A stretch of 56,021 nt of DNA from a bacterium (lineage in GTDB: Bacteria > Verrucomicrobiota > Kiritimatiellia > CAIKKV01 > CAITUY01), in NCBI GenBank assembly GCA_037143175.1, contig JBAWZF010000018.1:1-56021 (forward strand). Reading direction: 5' to 3'. Shown here one piece after another: positions 17,230 to 25,129 of the stretch. Position 1 is the stretch's first letter. The number at the start of each line of letters is the position of its first letter. Made by a program: the position numbers and the translations under genes. The notes below the pieces were generated by a model. It searched no databases and was not told where the DNA came from. It saw only the letters and a list, made by a program, of their open reading frames with translations.

Positions 17230-17265
17230 AAAAAAAACCCCCGCTACCGTTACCGGCGCGGGGGT
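17230..17265 (-). terminator. Rho-independent terminator of the pyrophosphatase gene
   Basis: A perfect 8-bp GC-rich stem (ACCCCCGC at 17237-17244 with GCGGGGGT at 17258-17265) is followed on the minus strand by eight T residues. It lies 20 bases after the stop codon of the hppA gene. This is the best-formed intrinsic terminator in the window. Confidence 0.88.
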
Positions 17266-17285
17266 ACGAATCACATCGAATCGGA

Positions 17286-19835
17286 TTATTTATCCTCAGG
17301 GATGCGCATGCAATAGAACGAACGGTACACAAAGACCAACGCTACGGCAAAGATCACAGCGCCGATCGCGTACTTCATGGTCGTGTTCGTCATGGCCACG
17401 GCAATTTCCGTTGCCAACAGACCAAACAAAGTTGTGAACTTGATGATCGGGTTCATCGCCACCGAAGAGGTGTCTTTGAAGGGGTCACCAACGGTATCAC
17501 CCACCACCGTGGCTGCGTGCAATTCCGTGCCCTTAGCCCGCAGATCTACTTCCACGATCTTCTTGGCGTTATCCCACGCGCCACCGGCATTCGCCATGAA
17601 AATAGCCTGGTAGAGGCCAAAGAAGGCAATGGAGATCAGATAGCCGATGAAGAAATACGGGTTAAAAAAAGCCAGCGATAAAGCGAAACAAAAGATGGCG
17701 ACGAAGATGTTAAACATCCCCTTCTGCGCGTAAATCGTGCAGATCTTCACCACTTCTTTGCTGTCCTTGATCGAAGCCGTCTCGGCATTCAAATTCATGT
17801 TCTCTTTGATATATACAACCGCGCGGTAGGAACCGGTCACCACCGCCTGCGTTGCTGCGCCGGTAAACCAGTAGATCACCGCACCACCCATAAGGAGTCC
17901 GAGAACAATCTCAGGCTGCACAAGACTGAGACTGGCGATAACGGAATTAACACCTTCCGTGGTCTGCGCCGCCGTGAGGGCCGCCGTGTGATCAAACACT
18001 TCGCCCGCCTTTGCCGCCGCCACCTTCGCCAACTCATAGGCCTTGGTCTTGCCCAGCATCAGGATGATGCCAAAGATCATGGTCGTGGCGCCCACTACAG
18101 CGGTTCCGATCAACACCGGCTTGGCCGTCGCTTTAAAGGTATTACCCGCACCGTCATTCCGCTCCAGGTTGAGTTTGGCGTTTTCGAAGTCAGGCTTGAA
18201 ACCAAAATCCTTCTCAATCTCTTTCTCAATGCCGGGAATGGATTCGATGCGACTCAACTCATACACCGACTGGGCGTTGTCGGACACCGGGCCAAAGCTG
18301 TCAACCGCGATGGTCACGGGACCCATGCCCAAAAAGCCGAATGCGACCAAGCCAAAGGCAAAGATCGGCGCAGCGAACTCCAGCCCTGCAGGCATCAGAC
18401 TGGCAACCGCCGGATGACCGGCGAGGAGTGCCGCACCCAACATAAGTACCAGCATGGTCAGGCCTTCCCAGAAGGCCGAGAAATTACCGGCCACAAATCC
18501 CGACAAAATGTTCAAAGAAGCGCCGCCCTGCTTGGACGCAGTAACCACTTCCTTTACATGGATGGCATTCGTGCTGGTGAAAACCTTGGTAAACTCGGGA
18601 ATTAATGCACCCGCAATTGTACCGCAGGAGATGATGGTCGAAAGAACCCACCAGAGATTCGGTTGTGCCGCACCATTGACCTCAATATTGCCCAACAGGA
18701 AATAACTGGCAACGTAGGTGACGCCGATACAAACAAAAGAGGTCAACCACACCAGAACCGTCAACGGATGCTCCGGGTCGAATTCTTTAGCGTTTTTCAG
18801 CTTAGAGGTGAAATGCCAATCGTTGGCAAGGTAGGCTGCCAAAGCAGAAATGATCATCAGAATACGCATCACAAAGATCCAGACGATCAGCTGGGCACAC
18901 AACGTGCCGGCACCAAGCACCAAAGCCAGAAAGGTGATCAGAGCAACCCCGGTTACCCCGTAGGTTTCAAACCCGTCAGCCGTCGGGCCAACGCTGTCGC
19001 CAGCATTGTCACCCGTACAATCGGCAATTACACCGGGATTCTTGGGATCGTCTTCAGGAAGTTTGAATACGATTTTCATCAGGTCAGAACCGATATCCGC
19101 AATCTTGGTGAAGATACCACCACAAATACGCAGAGCGGACGCCCCCAGAGATTCACCAATGGCAAATCCGATAAAGCAGGGGCCTCGCAGTTCAGAAGGG
19201 AGAAACACAAGAATGCAGATCATGAAGAAAAGCTCAACCGTGATCAGCAACATTCCTACGCTCATGCCGGAACGCATCGGAATGGCCAAGGCATCCCAGG
19301 GGGTTCCCCGAAGGGCGGCAAAAGCCGAACGGCTGTTGGCAAACGTATTGATGCGCATGCCGAACCACGCCACACCGTAGGATCCCAGAATACCAAGGAT
19401 CGAGGCGGCCAGAATCAGAAGAACGCTACCCCAGGTCATTTTCTGAAGAATCAGGAAGTAGTAAATCATACAGACGCCAATCAGCGCCCAAAGGATCGCT
19501 AGGAATTTCCCCTGCTGTGCCAGATAGCTCTTACAGGTTTCCCAGATGATTGCCGAAACGTCGCTCATGGACTTGTGAACCGGCAGTTTCTCAGTTTTGA
19601 CGTATTGAATCAAACCAAAGCCGAGTCCAAGAAAACAGACACCGATTCCGATCAGCATCAAGGTCGTTCCGGAGAGGCCGCCCAATGCGGAAAAATGTAC
19701 TGCTCCTAAATCAGGGAGATTAAGATCAGCTTCGCTGGCCATTGCCGCGCCTGCCCCAAATCCCAAGACTGCCAACGCCACACAGATACCCATCCACAAC
19801 CTTGACCTATTCATGAACTTGCTGAACCTTTCCAT
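17286..19835 (-). CDS. hppA: Membrane-bound pyrophosphatase (H+ or Na+ pump), divergent type
   Basis: This 849-residue polytopic protein couples PPi hydrolysis to cation export. Conserved parts are LPEDDPKNPGVIADCTGDNA with GDSVGPTADGFETYG, and the final DTVGDPFKDTSSVAMNPIIKF. Several features depart from the norm. The acidic/lysine motif DX7KXE becomes D247-IGSDLM-KIVF, with Ile255 and Phe257 where Lys and Glu are usual. Lys568 (GNTFKATAK) sits where K+-independent enzymes have lysine. The protein is also about 150 residues longer than typical, including a signal-like N-terminus. This suggests a separate clade of the family; the ion pumped cannot be read from sequence. It is monocistronic, with a terminator at 17230-17265. 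Confidence 0.9.
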   Translation of the reverse strand: MERFSKFMNRSRLWMGICVALAVLGFGAGAAMASEADLNLPDLGAVHFSALGGLSGTTLMLIGIGVCFLGLGFGLIQYVKTEKLPVHKSMSDVSAIIWETCKSYLAQQGKFLAILWALIGVCMIYYFLILQKMTWGSVLLILAASILGILGSYGVAWFGMRINTFANSRSAFAALRGTPWDALAIPMRSGMSVGMLLITVELFFMICILVFLPSELRGPCFIGFAIGESLGASALRICGGIFTKIADIGSDLMKIVFKLPEDDPKNPGVIADCTGDNAGDSVGPTADGFETYGVTGVALITFLALVLGAGTLCAQLIVWIFVMRILMIISALAAYLANDWHFTSKLKNAKEFDPEHPLTVLVWLTSFVCIGVTYVASYFLLGNIEVNGAAQPNLWWVLSTIISCGTIAGALIPEFTKVFTSTNAIHVKEVVTASKQGGASLNILSGFVAGNFSAFWEGLTMLVLMLGAALLAGHPAVASLMPAGLEFAAPIFAFGLVAFGFLGMGPVTIAVDSFGPVSDNAQSVYELSRIESIPGIEKEIEKDFGFKPDFENAKLNLERNDGAGNTFKATAKPVLIGTAVVGATTMIFGIILMLGKTKAYELAKVAAAKAGEVFDHTAALTAAQTTEGVNSVIASLSLVQPEIVLGLLMGGAVIYWFTGAATQAVVTGSYRAVVYIKENMNLNAETASIKDSKEVVKICTIYAQKGMFNIFVAIFCFALSLAFFNPYFFIGYLISIAFFGLYQAIFMANAGGAWDNAKKIVEVDLRAKGTELHAATVVGDTVGDPFKDTSSVAMNPIIKFTTLFGLLATEIAVAMTNTTMKYAIGAVIFAVALVFVYRSFYCMRIPEDK

Positions 19836-19967
19836 AATGTTTCATCTTCCGAACCAACAACACCCGTCCCGCGACATAGTCCACCCCTCAGAGGGAGTAT
19901 GGAATACACCATGAAGAACGAAATTAAAACGGAACAGTAATTACTCCCACATACAGGATAACGCAAG

Positions 19968-19997
19968 AAGTAATTGTTATTTTTTTAACAATTACTT
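19968..19997 (-). repeat. AT-rich perfect hairpin overlapping the YycJ-like stop codon
   Basis: The arms AAGTAATTGTTA (19968-19979) and TAACAATTACTT (19986-19997) match over 12 bp around a loop of six T. The outer arm covers part of the stop codon of the MBL-fold gene that ends at 19996. No T-run follows on the minus strand, so it is not a standard intrinsic terminator. It could be a transcript-end stabiliser. The remaining ~130 bases up to hppA show no gene. Confidence 0.5.
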
Positions 19998-20775
19998 ATT
20001 CACTCCAAACCTCACTCACACGGTCTGAAGGAGCGACCACAACGCGAACATGCAGATGGCCTTGATTTTTCAATGCATCTGATACCGTGCGTAGTGCCAG
20101 TTCGGACGAATTACATTCTGAACTTAAATGCGCTAAAAAAACGGCTTTTAGATGCGAACCAGCAATCTCTGTCAGCAATTCAGCAGCATGCTGATTCGAA
20201 AGATGTCCTTGTCGTCCACTAATCCGCTGCTTGAGATGCCAGGGACGGTCTGCGTCTTTGAGCATTTGTTCATCGTGATTCGACTCAATTACCAAAACAT
20301 TACAACCCCTCAGTCTCTCCCGGATCAATCCTGTGACCATTCCCATATCCGTCACAACCCCTACCCTGATCTCGCCACAACGAATGACAAAGCCAACAGG
20401 ATCATAAGCATCATGAGGAACAGAGAAAGGATCGATGGAAAGATCCCCTATCTGAAAATTTGCACCCGTTGAAAAAACATTCCATTGTAATTTTTTATCG
20501 TTCCCAGCCCGGGCATCAATGCCCTCGATCGTTCCACTGTTGGCGTAAAGTTTGACTTTTCCGCCACGATGCAGAACGGCAAGGCCTGAGGTATGGTCGC
20601 TATGTTCATGTGTCACACAAATGGCATGAATAGACTCCACGGAGGCTCCGCATTCAGCCAAACGTAGCCCCGTGGCGCGCCCGCTTAGACCGGCATCAAT
20701 TAAAACAGCCGTCGTTGCGGATGCAACATAGGTGCAATTTCCGCCACTTCCACTCCCCAATACACATACTCTCAT
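19996..20775 (-). CDS. YycJ/WalJ-like metallo-beta-lactamase-fold hydrolase
   Basis: The motif order fits the YycJ (WalJ) family. It starts MRVCVLGSGSGGNCTYVAS and has the two-metal site THEHSDHTSGLAVL. VPHDAYDPVGFVI follows, then TDMGMVTGLI, SNHDEQML and QGHLSNQHAAELL, with FLAHLSSECN near the end. YycJ-type proteins are exonuclease-like enzymes linked to DNA repair and cell-wall regulation; the role here is not known. The frame opens with GTG at 20787, but ATG at 20775 gives the family-typical start and is preferred. The upstream region is shared with a divergent small Cys-rich ORF. Confidence 0.85.
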   Translation of the reverse strand: MRVCVLGSGSGGNCTYVASATTAVLIDAGLSGRATGLRLAECGASVESIHAICVTHEHSDHTSGLAVLHRGGKVKLYANSGTIEGIDARAGNDKKLQWNVFSTGANFQIGDLSIDPFSVPHDAYDPVGFVIRCGEIRVGVVTDMGMVTGLIRERLRGCNVLVIESNHDEQMLKDADRPWHLKQRISGRQGHLSNQHAAELLTEIAGSHLKAVFLAHLSSECNSSELALRTVSDALKNQGHLHVRVVVAPSDRVSEVWSE

Positions 20776-20784
20776 TGTATTTCT

Positions 20785-20803
20785 CACGATCTTTGATATC
20801 GTG
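20785..20803. repeat. Short inverted repeat between divergent starts
   Basis: CACGAT (20785-20790) and ATCGTG (20798-20803) flank a 7-base loop. The element lies ten bases upstream of the YycJ-like ATG and six bases before the ATG of the small Cys-rich ORF. It could be an operator or an mRNA hairpin for either gene. A 6-bp match is only weak evidence. Confidence 0.25.
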
Positions 20804-20808
20804 CCCTT

Positions 20809-20985
20809 ATGTCTTCAGAAACAAAATCATGCTGGTCTTGCCAGTATTGCCAATTAGGCGGTAACGTTTTTCCATGCGGATGCAAATGGTTTATGGAGCA
20901 CGGAAAAAGTACCGATGTTAAAGATGTGCCTAGTGCCATTGTTGATGTCGGCTGCAAGCTATGGAAGCCCAAGCCGGCCTCTTAA
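20809..20985 (+). CDS. Small Cys-rich protein (58 residues), candidate metal or Fe-S binder
   Basis: The ORF begins MSSETKSCWSCQYCQLGGN. It has six cysteines: Cys8, Cys11, Cys14 (CxxCxxC), Cys23, Cys25 (CGC) and Cys49. Tryptophans at 9, 27 and 52 and a proline/lysine-rich end make it look coding rather than random. It is not a rubredoxin or a standard ferredoxin. No clear Shine-Dalgarno sequence is visible. It converges on the FAD reductase gene at 21004-22161 with 18 bases between stop codons, and a heptamer array fills the junction. A redox or zinc role is inference from the cysteines only. Confidence 0.5.
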   Translation: MSSETKSCWSCQYCQLGGNVFPCGCKWFMEHGKSTDVKDVPSAIVDVGCKLWKPKPAS

Positions 20986-21012
20986 CGTCTCACATTTCAC
21001 GTCTTACATTTT
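20985..21012. repeat. Degenerate 7-bp-period array between convergent genes
   Basis: Four heptamers, ACGTCTC, ACATTTC, ACGTCTT and ACATTTT, keep AC at the same phase. The last base of the small Cys-rich ORF stop and the whole stop codon (21004-21006) and final Met codon of the FAD reductase gene lie inside it. Confidence 0.65.
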
Positions 21013-22161
21013 TCCGGCTTTTTTCACCTCGGCGGCGTAAGAATCAAAACCTTCCCGCGTTCCAATCATCTGAACCCCCACAGGGACTCCATCTTTCAGC
21101 ACCAAAGCGCGGATGAGCGTTTCAGTGGATCCGTCCAGAATCTGCTCTTCGGTGCCTGACGCAGAAACCGCGCCGATCGCGTAGATTTCAAAATTCTTGG
21201 AGCGGAATGTGAGAGGAACCGTTTCTGGGTTATAGACTTGCCCGCCCCGGCCTTGCAACGATGCCATCAGGTTTAGCCCCGCCAATTTCCCTTGTGCCGC
21301 CGACTCTTTCATGGAGCAGCGGGTCACCCCTTCAAATTGGATCATATCACCAGCAGCATAACAATGAGGGGCCGGGGTCTGAAGAAATTCATCCACGAGC
21401 ACCCCTCTTTCACAGGCCAGACCCGCCAAGGTCGCCAGGGATTTGTCTGGTCTTGCACCAATAGAAACCAGACATAAGTCTGCTTCCAGCGGTTCGCCTT
21501 TATCCAGTCCAAGGGTTACCGAAGTCGGCCCCGGCTTTGCCGATGCGATACCGTGTCCCAGTACAACGCGAATTCCACGCTCCTCCAGCCCGCGCAGAAG
21601 GGCACATGAAGCCCTTGTGCCGAATTGTGCCGGCATCAAGCGGCTCATCAGTTCCACAATGGTCACGTTCATTCCGGCCTCAACACCGTGCAATGCCGCC
21701 TCAATGCCCAGAATTCCCCCGCCGACAATCACTAAGCGCTTACCCTTACCCACTCGACTTCGAATGGCTTCGGCGTGTTGAACATTCCACAACGGCCAGA
21801 TGAAACCACCGCCGTCTTTTACAAAGGGGGGCAAAACGGGATTACTGCCAATTGCCATAATCAGGCCATCAAACGATTCAGTGCCCTGGGCCGTACTCAC
21901 TCGATGATGGAGAGGATCCAGCGAGGCGATTTCCGCAGCCAATCGGAGTGCAATAGCCTGCTGAGCATACCACTCCAGCGGTTTGATTTGTATGGCAGAG
22001 AACTCAGCCTGCCCAAACGCCAATGCAACCAGCCGAGGACGGTAATATGGTACCACGGTTTCGTTAGAAAACAGGGTCACCTCCGCCCTATTCTCACGCG
22101 CCGCCTTCGCCGCCTCCACTCCTGCATGTCCTGCCCCAATAATTCCAATCTTCATGCTCAT
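21004..22161 (-). CDS. NADH:rubredoxin-reductase-like FAD oxidoreductase
   Basis: This 385-residue flavoprotein has an N-terminal FAD-binding Rossmann motif (IGIIGAGHAGVEAA), a second NAD(P)-binding one (RLVIVGGGILGIEAALHG) and the FAD-closing motif (CYAAGDMIQFEG). The C-terminal domain is of the rubredoxin-reductase / nitrite-reductase-like type. Such enzymes pass electrons from NADH to rubredoxin or a similar carrier, which can then feed a flavodiiron protein such as the one at 32400-33590. No redox-active Cys pair of the CxxC or CxxxxC type is seen, arguing against a thioredoxin or disulfide reductase. A small ORF upstream overlaps its start by ATGA. Its stop codon lies in a repeat array. 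Confidence 0.85.
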   Translation of the reverse strand: MSMKIGIIGAGHAGVEAAKAARENRAEVTLFSNETVVPYYRPRLVALAFGQAEFSAIQIKPLEWYAQQAIALRLAAEIASLDPLHHRVSTAQGTESFDGLIMAIGSNPVLPPFVKDGGGFIWPLWNVQHAEAIRSRVGKGKRLVIVGGGILGIEAALHGVEAGMNVTIVELMSRLMPAQFGTRASCALLRGLEERGIRVVLGHGIASAKPGPTSVTLGLDKGEPLEADLCLVSIGARPDKSLATLAGLACERGVLVDEFLQTPAPHCYAAGDMIQFEGVTRCSMKESAAQGKLAGLNLMASLQGRGGQVYNPETVPLTFRSKNFEIYAIGAVSASGTEEQILDGSTETLIRALVLKDGVPVGVQMIGTREGFDSYAAEVKKAGKM

Positions 22162-22352
22162 CTCGCTCCTGTAAGTGGGGCAAGACTATGCAATGCCTCG
22201 TCCGGAAACGCAATATTTTGATAAGAAATCGCTTTTCTGACGGTGCGGATGATGTACCGGGCCAGAAGGTATTCATGATTGCAGTTGTCGCACTTCCTGA
22301 CTCGACACCACCGTAGCGCTGCGATAGAGTAGGCATCATATTTTAATCCCAC
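22158..22352 (-). CDS. Possible small Cys-containing protein coupled to the FAD reductase
   Basis: A 64-residue frame starts with GTG at 22352 and ends in a TGA that overlaps the reductase ATG as ATGA. It contains [20 protein letters not shown], a CxxxxCxxC knuckle, followed by a basic helix and [12 protein letters not shown]. The same frame stays open to an ATG at 22457, but that part lies antisense to ilvD and looks hydrophobic and artificial. No family is recognised, and the GTG start lies only 14 bases from the divergent ilvD ATG. The ATGA overlap and the composition favour a real gene; the lack of a good ribosome-binding site does not. Confidence 0.35.
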   Translation of the reverse strand: MGLKYDAYSIAALRWCRVRKCDNCNHEYLLARYIIRTVRKAISYQNIAFPDEALHSLAPLTGAR

Positions 22353-22365
22353 GAAAAGGAACACT

Positions 22366-24036
22366 ATGAATAGCGACCAAATCAAACAGGGAACTGAACG
22401 CGCACCCCATCGCAGCCTGCTGCGGGCAACGGGCAAGGTGAAAACAGGCGATTTCAATAAGCCTTTTATCGGCGTATGTAATTCATTTAACGAAATGATC
22501 CCCGGCCATGTTCATCTGAACAAGGTGGCTGAACTGATCAAGAAATCCATCCGGAAAGCTGGCGGTATTCCCTTTGAGTTCAATACCATTGGTGTTTGTG
22601 ACGGAATCGCCATGGGTCACGCCGGCATGAAGTACTCCCTGCCAAGCCGGGAAATCATTGCCGACAGCGTGGAGGCCGTGATCAAGGCTCACTGTTTTGA
22701 TGGCGTCATCTGCATCCCAAATTGCGATAAAATCGTGCCCGGCATGCTCATGGGAGCGTTACGCGCCAATGTTCCCACCCTGATGGTGAGTGGTGGACCG
22801 ATGGCCGCAGGACGGATGCCCGATGGAAAAGCCGTCGACCTGATCAGTGTATTCGAAGGCGTGGCAGCCCACAAACAGGGCAAGATCAACGATCAAGGCC
22901 TTCAATCACTTGAAGAACATGCCTGCCCGGGTTGTGGCTCCTGTTCGGGAATGTTCACTGCAAATTCCATGAACTGTCTCTGCGAAGCCATTGGCATCGC
23001 ACTACCGGGTAACGGAAGTATTCTGGCGATTGATCCTCGCCGGAAAAAATTATTCCGCCTCGCCGCCACCCGCATCGTCGCGATGGCCAAAGCGGGCGGT
23101 CCCCTGCCCCGGGAAATTGTCACCGAGAAGTCACTCGACAACGCGTTTGCCACCGATATGGCCATGGGGGGCAGCACCAATACCGTCCTTCACGCACTTG
23201 CCATCGCCCATGAAGCAGGCATCAAGTATGACCTCAACCGGATCAACCAGATCTCCAAGAAATGTCCTAATATCTGTAAGGTCGCACCCTCCTCGCCCCA
23301 CCATATGGAGGATGTGGACCGTGCAGGGGGCATCAGTGCCATTATCAAATCAATCGGGGCCATTCACGGCATTATCAGCCGAGACGCTCCAACCGTAACT
23401 GGCAAAACGATCTGGCAAAATGTGGCCAGAGCCGAAGTCAAGGATGCTGAGATCATTCACCCTGTCGATAAGCCCTACTCCGCTGATGGCGGCCTAACAA
23501 TTCTATGGGGCAATCTGGCGGAGAGTGGCGCAGTCGTTAAAAAAGCTGGTGTAGCCCCCTCCATGCTGAAATTCCGTGGTCCTGCCGTAATTTTCGAATC
23601 CCAGGAAGACGCCTGTTACGGAATTCTCAAAGGGGCGGTCAAGGCTGGCGACTGTGTCGTCATCAGGTATGAAGGCCCGCGTGGCGGTCCGGGAATGCAG
23701 GAAATGCTGGCCCCCACCTCTTACATCATGGGTGCCGGACTTGGCGAGAGTGTCGCCCTGATCACGGATGGCCGATTCTCAGGCGGCACACGGGGTGCCT
23801 GTGTAGGGCATGTTTCACCCGAAGCCGCAGCTGGGGGTGTCATTGGCCTCATCAAGGCAGGCGATATCATCAATCTTGATATTCAGGAGCATAAACTCGA
23901 AGTCGATGTCTCGGAGGCCGAGTTGAATCGCCGCCGTGCTGAAGCCACCCCGTATATTCCCCGGATTGTTTCAGGATATCTCAAACGCTATTCCCAGCAG
24001 GTTACCAGTGCGAATACAGGGGCTGTACTCCAGTAA
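22366..24036 (+). CDS. ilvD: Dihydroxy-acid dehydratase
   Basis: IlvD dehydrates 2,3-dihydroxy acids to 2-keto acids in valine, isoleucine and leucine synthesis. The Fe-S cluster cysteines are in [13 protein letters not shown] and in [19 protein letters not shown] (about residues 186-198). Other signatures are [21 protein letters not shown] and, near the C-terminus, [23 protein letters not shown]. At 556 residues it is full length. The AAAAGGA before the ATG is a strong ribosome-binding site. No other branched-chain genes are in the window. A 7-bp-period array that can fold into a long stem follows the stop codon. Confidence 0.97.
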   Translation: MNSDQIKQGTERAPHRSLLRATGKVKTGDFNKPFIGVCNSFNEMIPGHVHLNKVAELIKKSIRKAGGIPFEFNTIGVCDGIAMGHAGMKYSLPSREIIADSVEAVIKAHCFDGVICIPNCDKIVPGMLMGALRANVPTLMVSGGPMAAGRMPDGKAVDLISVFEGVAAHKQGKINDQGLQSLEEHACPGCGSCSGMFTANSMNCLCEAIGIALPGNGSILAIDPRRKKLFRLAATRIVAMAKAGGPLPREIVTEKSLDNAFATDMAMGGSTNTVLHALAIAHEAGIKYDLNRINQISKKCPNICKVAPSSPHHMEDVDRAGGISAIIKSIGAIHGIISRDAPTVTGKTIWQNVARAEVKDAEIIHPVDKPYSADGGLTILWGNLAESGAVVKKAGVAPSMLKFRGPAVIFESQEDACYGILKGAVKAGDCVVIRYEGPRGGPGMQEMLAPTSYIMGAGLGESVALITDGRFSGGTRGACVGHVSPEAAAGGVIGLIKAGDIINLDIQEHKLEVDVSEAELNRRRAEATPYIPRIVSGYLKRYSQQVTSANTGAVLQ

Positions 24037-24042
24037 GCAGCA

Positions 24043-24093
24043 GGCAGTTGACAGTAGACAGATTATTAAACTCACTGCCTACTGATCACTGCC
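24043..24093. repeat. Palindromic 7-bp-period array after ilvD
   Basis: The arms GGCAGTTGACAGTAGACAG (24043-24061) and CTGCCTACTGATCACTGCC (24075-24093) pair over 19 positions with a few mismatches and a 13-base loop. Both arms consist of degenerate heptamers (GCAGTTG, ACAGTAG, ACAGATT and TCACTGC, CTACTGA, TCACTGC). It lies between the convergent ilvD and AEC transporter genes and may end both transcripts by its structure. Confidence 0.65.
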
Positions 24094-24108
24094 AACGGCC
24101 GGCTGATT

Positions 24109-25107
24109 CTACAAGAGCCAGTGGCAGCACCACACTGCGGCAGGAACCGTGAGAAGACTGAGCAGAGTGGTCAAAAAGATACTACTCGCAGTCAAGCCAC
24201 GATCCCCGTTGTAATGGTCGGCAAACATGGAGCAACTGATGGCCACAGGCATGGATACAATCACCGTCGAAGTGATAAACTCCACTTCAGTCAGACGCAC
24301 ACCAATCAATAGCGTGACCGCTTTGAGCGCCAAAAGTGTCACCAGTGGAGCCACAACAAGCCGGGCTAAAATCACGCCCGATAATGGACGCCACTGAAAT
24401 TGACTGGATCGCATCAATTCGGCCAATTGGGCACCTGCAACCAACAACGAAAGCGGAATCGTCAGATCTCCGATCATTTTTAACGCCCCCAGCACACTAT
24501 TAATGGTGAGTCCCCAAACCAGACCCGAGTCAGAGTCTGCTGGCGCGGCTATTCCCGGCCAGCATAAGGCCAAGCCGGCACCCACAAGAGTCGCCAGCAC
24601 CCCGGAATTGCTTAACAGCATCCGCCAAGCAGACTGCTTTTCGGCCTCACCGTCCTGCAGTAAACGGATCCCATACGTCCACAGGGTAATCTGGGCACCG
24701 AAGTTAAGAAGCAGAACGAATCGCACGCCCTCGGCACCATACAGGCCCGCCGCAATCGGCAAAGGTAGGAATACCCAGTTCGGAAGTGCCACAAGGAAAA
24801 CAAACGTTTTCCGACTTTCTGGCGGAACCCGGAAAAAACCGATAAGACCTTTACCGACCAAGGCCGCCAAAACAATGCTGACTCCTCCAAAAACAGGAAT
24901 CCACCACCCTCGCTGTAACGATGCAAAACTGACCGTTTCAAGCATCTGAACGAAAACCAAAGCAGGAAAGGTCACCTGTACCACAAGCAGACTTAACGCC
25001 TTGGTTAAAGTGGTGGTGAGATATTGCCAGCGGGCACACCACCACCCGATAACCATCATCAGAAACATCACCGAAATTTTGAGAAAAACAAGCTTGCTTT
25101 GGATCAT
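24109..25107 (-). CDS. AEC-family (auxin efflux carrier type) transporter
   Basis: About ten hydrophobic segments are visible. The first is VFLKISVMFLMMVIGWWCA. The family's central crossover region has FLVALPNWVFLPLPIAAGLYG, and the end is FITSTVIVSMPVAISCSMFADHYNGD, close to the conserved AEC C-terminal block. Bacterial AEC members export or import small organic acids such as malate or malonate; the substrate cannot be told. The frame is open to 25233, but those 42 residues would overlap dxs and contain heptamer-repeat sequence, so ATG 25107 is used. It is probably co-transcribed with dxs, 22 bases upstream. Confidence 0.85.
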   Translation of the reverse strand: MIQSKLVFLKISVMFLMMVIGWWCARWQYLTTTLTKALSLLVVQVTFPALVFVQMLETVSFASLQRGWWIPVFGGVSIVLAALVGKGLIGFFRVPPESRKTFVFLVALPNWVFLPLPIAAGLYGAEGVRFVLLLNFGAQITLWTYGIRLLQDGEAEKQSAWRMLLSNSGVLATLVGAGLALCWPGIAAPADSDSGLVWGLTINSVLGALKMIGDLTIPLSLLVAGAQLAELMRSSQFQWRPLSGVILARLVVAPLVTLLALKAVTLLIGVRLTEVEFITSTVIVSMPVAISCSMFADHYNGDRGLTASSIFLTTLLSLLTVPAAVWCCHWLL

Positions 25108-25129
25108 GGGAAATACCTGGTAAGCCAGA

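Noticed and set aside
18663-19502. Long plus-strand ORF (279 codons) opposite hppA
   Set aside because: It lies fully antisense to a well-supported pump gene. Its product is polar, rich in His, Gln and Arg and has no motif; it is a shadow of the codon bias of hppA.
22353-22457. Upstream extension of the small minus-strand ORF to ATG 22457
   Set aside because: That part is antisense to the start of ilvD and would need an improbable hydrophobic N-terminus; the GTG at 22352 is more reasonable.
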